Assembly (NCBI GenBank): GCA_001692895.1
Contig: KV748256.1
Location: forward strand, 503,293-567,292
DNA: 64,000 nucleotides
Origin: Cenococcum geophilum 1.58
Taxonomy: Eukaryota > Ascomycota > Dothideomycetes > Gloniales > Gloniaceae
Direction of reading: 5' to 3'
The notes beneath the pieces are model-generated. The model saw nothing but the letters and a program-made list of their open reading frames with translations, was not told the DNA's origin and made no database searches. Positions 37,211-45,700 of the stretch are shown one piece after another. Position 1 is the stretch's first letter. Every line of letters begins with the position of its first letter. The translations under genes and the position numbers were made by a program.

Positions 37211-38731
37211 ATGTCTCTCCAGAGCTCGACAACCTGTTGGGGGCGCCTACCACCGGAATTGCGGATGATAGCTCTCGAAATGTTAGTAGAACCGAACAGC
37301 GAGCAATCAACAAGCCCATGGCGGAAACATAACCAGTCGGCCTACGCGGCCGTCTGTCGAGAGTGGCAGTATTTCTTCGAGCGAACAAACTTCCAGCGCC
37401 TCACTATACACCAGTCGGACCTCCTCGAGCTCGGCAGGATCGTACAGGGTCAGCGAAGGATGTTCGTGAAATGGATCTGGCTGCGTTTGGAGCTCCCCGA
37501 GTACGACTGCAAGTGCTGCAACAAGCAAGAATCGTCTAAGGAGATTCGGAGCCATAACTTTGTCTTCACTAACGCACTTTGGGATCTCTTTGCCATTTTA
37601 TCCACCTGGGAAAAGAAGGGGGAGTTCGGAGTCGGGGAAAGAGGACCGACACTGGAGCTGAGTGCTCATTCCCCGAGTGACTCAAAACACTTTCGCACAA
37701 AGCTGGACAGCCGAATCAACGACACCGCGTGGAGTAGAAGCAGAGGCGGCCCCAAGAAACGACACCACGACTGTGCTCACGGTTGGAAAAAAGGGCGACA
37801 AACTCGCTGGTCAAGAGACGATGCCAAAATGAGGGTCTTTGGACACCCCGGCGGTCTGAAATTTGACTTGCGTGCACCTTCTGCCAGGAAGATGCGAACA
37901 CTGCCCAAGGTCAGAGTGATCAAGTCACTCGTTATTCGCCGACAGTTCTATCGAGCGTTCTCAGTGGCCAAGGCCCTGCAGCCGATCATCCAATGCTTGA
38001 CTCAGCTTGAGAACTTTATATATGAGCCATGGCGTGGAATCGATACGAAAGGTCACTCCGGGCGGGCAATACGCGATATGGAACACCATCTTTTGTTTCT
38101 CGATGTGTTCAAGTACAGGAGGAGTCTGAGAAGAGTGTCTATATTCGAGGATTTTAATTATGTCTTCCACTGGAGGAGAGAGCGGAGACGTTATACGCTT
38201 CTGGGCGAAGATCTTGCCAGGTCGAGTCGGAATTTCGAGGAACTGCACGCCTCCCTCAACGTTGACGCAAAGGACTTCTTTCATGCATTCTGGCCTGGAC
38301 AGGATCCAAAAGCGAAGAAGGGGTTGGAGTGGAAAAATTTGAAATACTTGTCCCTTACCTCTCACTGGCTCAACCCCTGGGACTGCGATCAGTTGGTCCG
38401 GACCGCAGCAGCGGCAGCACAAAGGATGCCACAGCTTGAGATCATGGAACTATGGAATGGTGGAGAGGGACATTTGTGCATATTCCGATATGAACGACAG
38501 GTAAATCGGCCAAGGATCCAGCTGGTTAGTACGTGGGGCGGCCAACTCGGCGCACAAGCAAGGGCGTGCTGGAGGGTTGTAGCACGTGAGCACGAACTTC
38601 AGGCGGAGCCATTTTACCTGGACGCAAGCCTTATCAAGAGCCATGTGTCTGTCCTTCACTATTTGGTTCTAAAGAGGCGGTTACTGAGCGAAATATCTCT
38701 ACAGCAAATGCAGACAGAGGCTAAACGGTAG
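37211..38731 (+). CDS. F-box-like DUF6546 family protein, 506 aa, single exon
   Basis: Uninterrupted frame from ATG to TAG. The N-terminus (W-G-R-L-P-P-E-L-R at 10-18, then V-C-R-E-W-Q-Y-F-F-E at about 49-58) is the F-box-like start typical of a large Pezizomycotina family. The C-terminal part (about 280-495) fits DUF6546: W-K-N-L-K-Y-L-S-L-T, A-A-A-A-A-Q-R-M-P-Q-L-E-I-M-E-L-W-N-G-G, then I-F-R-Y-E and a final C-W-R-V-V-A-R-E-H block. Between them is a Cys pair region (C-K-C-C-N-K, about 100-105) and a basic, low-complexity stretch. If the F-box is real it would recruit SCF ubiquitin ligase; the target is unknown. The gene is intact and base-balanced with RIP-mutated transposons on both sides. 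No intron needed. Family assignment is from remembered motifs. Confidence 0.9.
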   Translation: MSLQSSTTCWGRLPPELRMIALEMLVEPNSEQSTSPWRKHNQSAYAAVCREWQYFFERTNFQRLTIHQSDLLELGRIVQGQRRMFVKWIWLRLELPEYDCKCCNKQESSKEIRSHNFVFTNALWDLFAILSTWEKKGEFGVGERGPTLELSAHSPSDSKHFRTKLDSRINDTAWSRSRGGPKKRHHDCAHGWKKGRQTRWSRDDAKMRVFGHPGGLKFDLRAPSARKMRTLPKVRVIKSLVIRRQFYRAFSVAKALQPIIQCLTQLENFIYEPWRGIDTKGHSGRAIRDMEHHLLFLDVFKYRRSLRRVSIFEDFNYVFHWRRERRRYTLLGEDLARSSRNFEELHASLNVDAKDFFHAFWPGQDPKAKKGLEWKNLKYLSLTSHWLNPWDCDQLVRTAAAAAQRMPQLEIMELWNGGEGHLCIFRYERQVNRPRIQLVSTWGGQLGAQARACWRVVAREHELQAEPFYLDASLIKSHVSVLHYLVLKRRLLSEISLQQMQTEAKR

Positions 38732-39325
38732 AGTAAGACTTTAACCTACCTATATCTTACAAGATACTAATTTATAAAGTAATATTCTGTTAAATTTAGA
38801 AGATATAAGAGGTAGAAGCTTCTAATAGAAAGGCTAAACTATAATAGGTAATAGCCGATCTTATTTAGAAGTAGATATATAAAACCAGTAACTTAGTTAA
38901 TAATACGTATTATATAGTATATAATCTATATATAGATAATGCCGATAATGTAAATAAGCTTAAGCTATATATAACTTAGTATAAGTTTAAGTTCTTAGTA
39001 ATAGATAGCGTTTCTATCTCTAGTAGCAGTAATTTAGGGCCTACTAGTTCTTTCTCTTCTACTTATATAAATAAGGTAATACTAGTAAGGAGTAAAGATT
39101 TCGTTTTAGATTAAAGAGTAAGTAAAAGTGTATTTCTAAGTATTATATTAATAACTTAACTAGGGTACATTATGCTTATCCCTAGTCTTTTTTACTACTA
39201 ATAACTATAGTTAGCTTATTTACTTAATACTATAACTTAGATAATAAACCGTATATACTTAATATACTATTTATAATAATACTAGATAGACTATAAAACT
39301 TACTAGATATATTAGCAAAATATTA
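38732..39325. other. AT-rich RIP-degraded stretch, family not assigned
   Basis: The balanced composition stops abruptly at the stop codon of the DUF6546 gene. The rest is TA-rich with short frames only; nothing recognised. It appears to be the left part of whatever the pogo element at 39,326 jumped into. Confidence 0.5.
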
Positions 39326-39567
39326 ACGTGCCTCCCCCCCAAGCGAGACAACCCCCTAAGCGAGACATACGCACCCAGATACATTTATATTAATAATTAA
39401 ACCAATAACGCCTATATTCTAGATCCAAATAGCCCAAATTAAAGCGATTACGCTTCTTATTACAGAAGAAAACGGCTTGGAAGTTTCCGGGCACGTTGTG
39501 GGCGTAATATTACACCTGGCGTTGGCCAGTTAGATGGCTTACCACTATACTCTTCTGAAGCTCCCTT

Positions 39568-41280
39568 CTAGATCAGTTTATCACTAAAATCCTCTATAGG
39601 CTGCTGAGGATTACACCGAAAGACGTGCGCAAAGGTTGCCAAGTCTTGATTACATTCGCCAGGGTTTAATACCGATCTAGTATATAAAGCAACGTTGAGC
39701 TCTGGTAGAGAGGTCCCTTCCTTATACTCCTTTTGAACCAACTTTTGGGCAGCAAGCTCTTGCTTTTCCAGATCCTCTGCCTTTAATCTATCGACGTCTT
39801 CCTGGGTAAGGACTCTGCCCTTACTTAGGAGTTTCCTACTACTTTTCTTGTCTATTTTGAACGCTTGAAACTTCTTATTCTCTTCTCTCTGTATATGCGC
39901 ATCAGTTGCAAAGCCTACTGTAGCTTTAAAAAGCTTTTTAAGACGTCGTTGAATGGGGGATTCAAGCATACCGTCTGTTCGCTTAGTAGTTAATTCGGCA
40001 ATCTGATTTCGTAGAGATTGAAGGTCCTTTACCGTTTTAGGTGTCCTTGGCGTTTGAGGATTTATATTTATGATTGATTGATTTGTTTCTAGGCCTGCGG
40101 AGGGCCCTGCCTGTGGTAGAGTCTTTAAAACAGCGGTAGTATTGTATGGTAGAAGACCTGTGGCTTTCCAGGCTTCGCAAATCGTCTCACGGGTGAACGC
40201 CATTGCGCGCGCCGTTGGGTAGAGCTTCATAAAGTACTCTTTATTCACCCCTATATGGCCATATTAATAGAAGTTGTCTACTTCTACGCTGTAGTAGTGT
40301 TGAAGGGGTCCAAAACAGCCTACATCTAGTGGCTGAAGCTTGTGCGTTGAATAAGGCGGGAGAGCCACTAGGACAATCTTACGCGACAGTGCATACTGGA
40401 TGAACTGCTAGGTAAGGTGGCTCGAATAATTATCCATTAGAAGCATACGGTAGCTTTAAATATTACCCTTAGCGTCTTTTACAAGTTATCTCGTGTATTT
40501 ATTGTAGTGTTTAATATAATGTAGGCCTAACGAGTCGTCCGTCTAGCTATTGGTTAAGGTCGCATAGGCGTATCCACAAAGACGCTTATCGTGCTTAGTA
40601 ATTTAATACTAAGTCTCCTAGTGTTGCTGCCCCTGCTAAATTAGGAACGGAGGTAGGTAAGAGCCGTCAGCAGTAATTGTCTCTATAATAGAGACTGACT
40701 CTTGTGATCCTGGTTGTCGAACAGTCCGATTCTTTAACCTCTTCCTACTATTCCTTCCAGAGACAATTATTCGAGCTGTCGCTGCACGGCCTAGCATAAC
40801 CCCCTTCTCGTTAAAGTTGTGTATAAATTTTGAGTGCTTAATTAAATATTTGTCTTATACGCTTCAAAAGAACTTAAACCAATTGTTAATAATAACTAGA
40901 TTATTATTCCAGGCCCTCTAGCAATCCAATTGACGACTTATAATAGTATAGAGCCCGTGGCGTTGTATAAATTTCCCCCCCTAATATTTGCCTATTACCC
41001 TACCTTCTGCTAAGAACGAGCTCGCTATTATAGGAAGTATATTAACCCTTATCGCAAGGCCCTAGGACTAACATTCGTGTATCTATTTAATAATTTAATC
41101 CTCCTAATAAGGATGCAGTAGCGTTTTATAAGCCAGGTGTTAAGGGAGACGCCCAGTAAGGCGATGCGTAACGGTAGAGGGGGGTAATGCGCGAACGTCG
41201 GAGGCTTTGCGAATTGATGGCTTAACGCCCGATTCAACGTCTTGTATAGCTTTTTATATAAGGTCTTCAGCTTCACAAGA
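39568..41280 (-). pseudogene. pogo transposase, broken; C-terminal 226 codons intact
   Basis: Minus strand. The N-terminal DNA-binding part (about 41,280-40,880) has W/K-F-I-Q-R-H-type CENP-B remnants but many stops. DDE core: first catalytic site reads F-N-E-K-G, near 40,825, where the family has F-D-E-K-G; second site L-M-D-N-Y-S-S-H keeps its Asp (about 40,430); the third is in L-Q-P-L-D-V-G-C-F-G-P-L, Asp kept (about 40,325). Stops TAG/TAA interrupt this core, including a TAA near 40,264 just before the open tail 39,568-40,248. That tail begins V-N-K-E-Y-F, has the A-F-T-x-E-T-I...A-W-x-A-T-G-L-L-P-Y-N block, and ends with a coiled-coil-like Lys/Glu region. Each stop is a CAA, CAG or TGG codon changed by RIP-type transitions. 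Inactive. Confidence 0.88.
41228..41276 (-). repeat. short 12-bp-period stretch inside the pogo element
   Basis: Read on the minus strand it gives K-T-L-Y, K-K-L-Y, K-T-L-N, the same tetrapeptide-period pattern as the array at 54,565-55,277. Four units. Confidence 0.5.
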
Positions 41281-41420
41281 ACTTAATTTGGAAAGGGACA
41301 TATTGATTTGTATAAGGAATTTCGTGTTTGGGTGTAATTTAGTAGGGGAAGAAGAAGAGCGCGTACAGACGCGTATGTCTCGCTTGGGGGGTTGTCTCGC
41401 TTAGGGGGGGAGGCACGTTA

Positions 41421-42137
41421 TCCCTTATAACTAACCTTATACTATTATATATAGCCTAAATAGGGGACCTAATTAGGGGTTTAGTTAGAGGCTTGGCCCC
41501 TAATACGTATATAGCATATCTCTCCCTCCTATATATACCTCTTTTTCTTCTTCTTAGCTTAATATTTATAACATAGTATTCGTCCAAGCTTTGGGTTAGA
41601 GATATTTATTTAAGCCGTTATACTTAGTTACTAGAAGTTAGCGTCGTTGGCGGGCTATTAAAGGCATTAACTAACTTAACAAACTAGCTTATTATAAGGG
41701 ATATTATTATAGTCACCTTAGGTTGCCCTTAGGACAACCCCCAGACGCCTCTTAGATAGGCACTAGTTATATACTAAAGGCATATACTTATAGTATATAG
41801 TCTCTACAATCCTAGAGGCCTTATCTCCTTAAAGATTTATCTCTCTATAATCTATCCTATTCTATAATCGTGCCTTATAGCCCCCTGTTTATAAAGTCCC
41901 CTTATATTTAAATCCTTCCTACTTCTTTTTAGAAGGGTAGTCGGCTTTAAGGACCAGATTATTTATTTATATCTTTTATTTATGTCTACTATTCTCTCTT
42001 AAAATCTCGCGACAACTTAAACGGAAACTCCATAAATACCTTATAGAAAGCCATTACGCTAAGGTAGGAAGGCCTCTTTAATAGTAAGAGATTATAACAA
42101 TATAAACCTTTAGGTAAGATGGTTAAACGAGCCCTAA
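41421..42137 (+). repeat. LTR fragment and RIP-degraded sequence
   Basis: About 41,540-41,620 resembles the 3' half of the gypsy LTRs at 6239-6438 and 58,527-58,754 (CAAGCTTTGGGTTAGAG against CAAGCTTCGGTTTAAAG, both ending near AAGCCGT). What follows could be the start of a gypsy gag region, but nothing is recognisable. Confidence 0.45.
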
Positions 42138-42324
42138 TGTCACAGTACGTGCGGACTGTCAAGGTACGATGTACGAGGTGACTGTATATGATTGACAAAC
42201 GATGTCGTGTGAGGATCTATGTAGGAGGTGAGGCGGTATATATACACGTCGCTCAGGGGTCAGGTCCGTGCTCATGCATACGCGTACACGAGCCATAACA
42301 ACGCGTCAGGTCAGTGCCGTGACA
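42138..42324. mobile_element. solo LTR, 187 bp, with CCTAA target duplication
   Basis: Ends are TGTCAC and GTGACA; both sides carry CCTAA (42,133-42,137 and 42,325-42,329). The sequence is base-balanced and CG-containing, with little RIP, so it is younger than the AT-rich DNA around it. No second copy in the window. Confidence 0.83.
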
Positions 42325-42635
42325 CCTAATACCTAGATGCGCTAAAAGCTTAAAAACTCTTATACACCTATAGTTACCGTTAAGGAAAATATAAATACCC
42401 TCTATAACAGTTATAATACTACTAAAAAGTAACTAAAACTCCTTCGGCCCTACCTAAGCTAATTAAAAGATTAAGTGCTAGAGGTAACTCTAAGATCTTC
42501 TCCTAAGCTAGAAATACTAGAGGAATATACTAATATATTTAACTAGGGACTTAACCAGAACCCTCCTAAAAGACTACCGGTCTATAATTAGTATAGTAGT
42601 AGTATATAAACTGCTAACAAGCTAAGCGGGCCTAC
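42325..42635 (+). repeat. RIP-degraded retroelement remnant interrupted by an LTR element
   Basis: Gag-like fragments may be present; the sequence resumes after 45,080, judging by the shared CCTAC duplication. Family uncertain. Confidence 0.4.
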
Positions 42636-45080
42636 TGTAAGGGTACTTTTGGTCCCTTACTCGGCTACATCCTGGGAGCTCTCAGGGGCTGCCAAGGCTA
42701 GCCTTCGGCTAGGCCTTGGCCACCCCTTATAAGCTCCTCGGGCTTGCAGCCTCCTTCCTCCCCCATCGGTTCGTCTCAGTACGAGGCTATTGCCTACCCT
42801 CATTACCATATCGTCCTCTTCCATCGACTTCCTATGTAACTCATGCTCAGCTTACCTACCCCCTACCGTATACCCTGGCAATACTACCTTACATTCGAAC
42901 CGATCCTACACCCTCGCGGGTGGTAGCCTGCAGCAAGCCAAGGGCTGCGCCCTCGAGCAATTTCACGATCCTCCATTTTTACCTAGGACGATCGCGTTCA
43001 CTGCGACACAGCAGGTACACCAGCAGACGACTAGCAGATCGCATCCGTATAACGGTGTTGGAATACGATCAGGTCCTCTACCTTACCTAGGACGATCGTA
43101 TATGCTGCAAAGCAGCTACACCAGCAAGACGTCTGGCAGATCGCATCCGCTTACGGTAGTAGATACGGATCAAGAGATAAGGGAGACGGTAGCTACCTGG
43201 CCAAGGGTCGGGGCTATTCGGATCATACGCGATCGTCTCTCGACGCGATTGGTATACCCGCATACGATCGACAGTGCAGCGGTGCAGCTCTGCCCCGACG
43301 GCGACCTAAAGGTGATTTGATTGCTATCCGAAAGCTTTCTAACAGGAGTTAAGGGGATTCTACGCGATTAAGCTTGTAAACACTCTATAGGCCAACCGCG
43401 GTTCACTTGCTACAGAGGTCCCACCAACAAAGATTAGAAGGTTAAACGTCCTTAAAGAGATACAGCTACCCTAGAGGCTATCTAATTGCTATTTAATGGC
43501 CATCCAAAGAACTAACGGCTAGTTTTTAAAGCTATAGCTACTACCCTCTCTTTTAGATTAAATGCAATTAGGGCTACGGCCCGACCCGGAAAGCTTCCGG
43601 TTATTAGCTAAAGAGCTGCTAAGACCTAATCGCAGGGCGATTGTCTCTTAGAGCTATGGCTCGTCTTAGAGCTACGGCTCGCCTAAGAGCTACGGCTCAC
43701 CTAAGGGCTACGGCCCGACCCGGAGACTCTCCGGCTGTCAGCCTGAGGGCTGCCGAGACTAAACCGTAGGCGGTTGTCTCTCATTAAGCTACGGCTTACC
43801 TTAGGAGCTACGGCTTATCGAGATCGTAGGTGGTCTTACAAGCTACTGCTTGCTTCAAGAGCTACGGCTTAAAGATCGTACGCGATCATCTTTCTGTAAG
43901 GCTTTGGTCGCTCTAAGAGCTCCAGCCTGCATCAAGAGCTACAGCTTGCCCAAGAGAATGGCGGCGGCTTAAAGATCCTATGTGATCTCTTACAGAGCTA
44001 CGGCTCCGACCCGGAGACTCTCCGGCTGTCAGCTATAGGGCTGCCGAGACCTAATCGCAGGGCGATTGTCTCTTAGAGCTACGGCTCGTCCAAGAGCTAC
44101 GGCTCAAAGATCCTACGCGATCTCTTCTTATTGCCAATATTACTCCGTAATAATAGTATAATTCAGAAGGAAGGAAACACGCGTATGGCTATTTAGCCAT
44201 CACTTCCTTATAAAAACTGATTACGCGGCCGGGGGGAGGCAATTAAGACGTCAGTTTAAAGTCTCTAAAAAAGAGCTACGTCTTACAAAGATCGTACGCG
44301 ATCTCTTAGCAAGGCTTTAGTTGCTCTAAGAGCTCTAGCTTGCTTCAAAAGCTCACAAGATCCTATTACGGTTAAATACTAACATCTCTCCAAACCTCTT
44401 CCGGGACGAGCCCTCTATAATCTCCCACTACTATAAGGTAATAGAGGGGGCTGACCGTAAGAAGGGGGGGGGAATATAAGGGATATTCTTGCGATTAAGC
44501 TAGCTCTAAGTGGAGACTATCTGGCTATCAGCTATAGAGCTGTCAAGACTTAATCGCAGGCGATTATCTCTTTAAGACTAATTATATATGATTAAGTCTT
44601 ACCCCACTAGCAGATGCTCTTTTCCTACCTAAAATAGGCCCTTTTTCCCACTGGGTTTTAGCTATAGGTTAAGGTTTTTATTAAGGCTGCTTGGCTAGTC
44701 CTTTTTCCTTATTTCTTTATTCCCCTGTACAAGCAAGGCTTCTACACTACTTACCTTTCTATATATAGAATTAATCTATTAGGATATAGGCTAGGGGCCA
44801 GCCCTAACTAAGGAGGGGGCAATATAAGGGTACTTTTGGTCCCTTACTCAGCTACATCCTAGGAGCTCTTAGGGGCTACTAAGGCTAGCCTTTAGCTAGG
44901 CCTTAGCCACCCCTTATAAGCTCCTCAGGCTTACAGCCTCCTTTCTCCCCTATCGGTTCGTCTTAGTATAAGGCTATTACCTACCCTTATTACCATATCG
45001 TCCTCTTCTATTAACTCCCTATATAACTTATGCTTGGCTTACCTACTCCCTACTATATACCTTAGCAATACTGCCTTATA
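42636..45080 (+). mobile_element. non-coding LTR element (LARD/TRIM type) with repeated hairpin modules
   Basis: LTRs 42,636-42,893 and 44,823-45,080 (258 bp each), termini TGTAAGG...CCTTACA in the left one; perfect target duplication CCTAC (42,631-42,635 and 45,081-45,085). A polypurine tract (AAGGAGGGGGC) precedes the right LTR. The inner 1.9 kb has no gag, pol or env sequence, so the element is non-autonomous. Instead it carries two similar ~70 bp repeats (42,978-43,045, 43,083-43,150) and four copies of a hairpin module (43,571-44,571, described separately). Each LTR contains a ~30 bp hairpin (left 42,691-42,720). The right LTR and right inner part are clearly more RIP-mutated than the left. 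Looks whole in structure. Confidence 0.88.
43571..44571 (+). repeat. four copies of a 75-95 bp multi-hairpin module
   Basis: Copies at 43,571-43,646, 43,687-43,780, 43,995-44,072 and (decayed) 44,503-44,571. Each full copy has, in order: a GAGC- or GGGC-stem closed by a TACG loop; a hairpin CCGGA(A/G)-nnn-(T/C)TCCGG; a CAGC...GCTG hairpin; and a long stem GAGAC..AA(T/C)CG-loop-CG(A/G)TT-GTCTC. Extra GAGC-TACG-GCTC hairpins and GATCG-TACG-CGATC palindromes lie between the copies. Stem changes occur on both sides together (for example AATCG/CGATT against AACCG/CGGTT), which suggests structured RNA. Confidence 0.75.
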
Positions 45081-45700
45081 CCTACCCCTTTAAGTAATTT
45101 AATTTAACTACTAACTTAGGACCTAAGCCTTATTAGAAAGCCTATACTAGCTATTAGTACTAATACTACCTCTATAGTTAGAGCTTCCTTAAGCCTAAGT
45201 TTAGAAAGTTAAAAGCCCTATACTAATATCCTCTAAGATAGATATTAGGAAGCTATTATAAGGCTCTTAAAAGCTATATAAAAGAAAGCCACGAATAAAT
45301 ATATTTAAACCCTTTAGGGGTAAATTTAAATCTAATAAGGCTTAAATTAGGCTAGATAATTTCTTTTATAACCTAGTTAAGGTTAAGGGCTTTTTAGGGG
45401 CTACTTAATACCTACCTAAAGAGGTATAGAAAACTTAGAGGAATCTATATAATAAATAGAAAAAGGATATAGACTAATTAGCTAAGGCCTTTAGTAGTCT
45501 AAAACTTCGCTATAAACTTAATGCCTAATAGTTAGGCAATTAGGTTTATAAAGTAGATAACTTCTTTAAAATACTAATAATATAAAATAATACCAAAGAG
45601 TGTACCTAATAGATTATTAGTAAGATTTAAGATTAATCCCTAAACTAGATTATACTTAATTAGCTTAATTATTAGTGGCCTATAATTCCCCTACTTGGAG
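45081..45700 (+). repeat. RIP-degraded retroelement remnant, right part
   Basis: Continuation of 42,325-42,635 after the nested LTR element. Gag-like in parts (Lys/Leu/Tyr-rich), but too mutated to assign. Confidence 0.4.

Larger units (their letters stand above)
39326..41418 (-). mobile_element. Fot1/pogo DNA transposon, 2.09 kb
   Basis: Terminal inverted repeats of about 50 bp start ACGTGCCTCCCCCCC and contain (A)AGCGAGACA twice; they are flanked by TA (39,324-39,325 and 41,419-41,420). The length fits Fot1-like elements. A single transposase gene lies on the minus strand. The ends resemble those of the element at 31,762-36,078 only in ACGT and CGAGACA, so they are different families of the same superfamily. 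Moderately RIP-mutated: the last third of the gene is still open. Confidence 0.94.

Noticed and set aside
42716-43320. Open frames of 124 and 176 codons at the left of the non-coding LTR element
   Set aside because: They span the LTR and inner repeats, have no gag-like features and are explained by low mutation in this half of the element.
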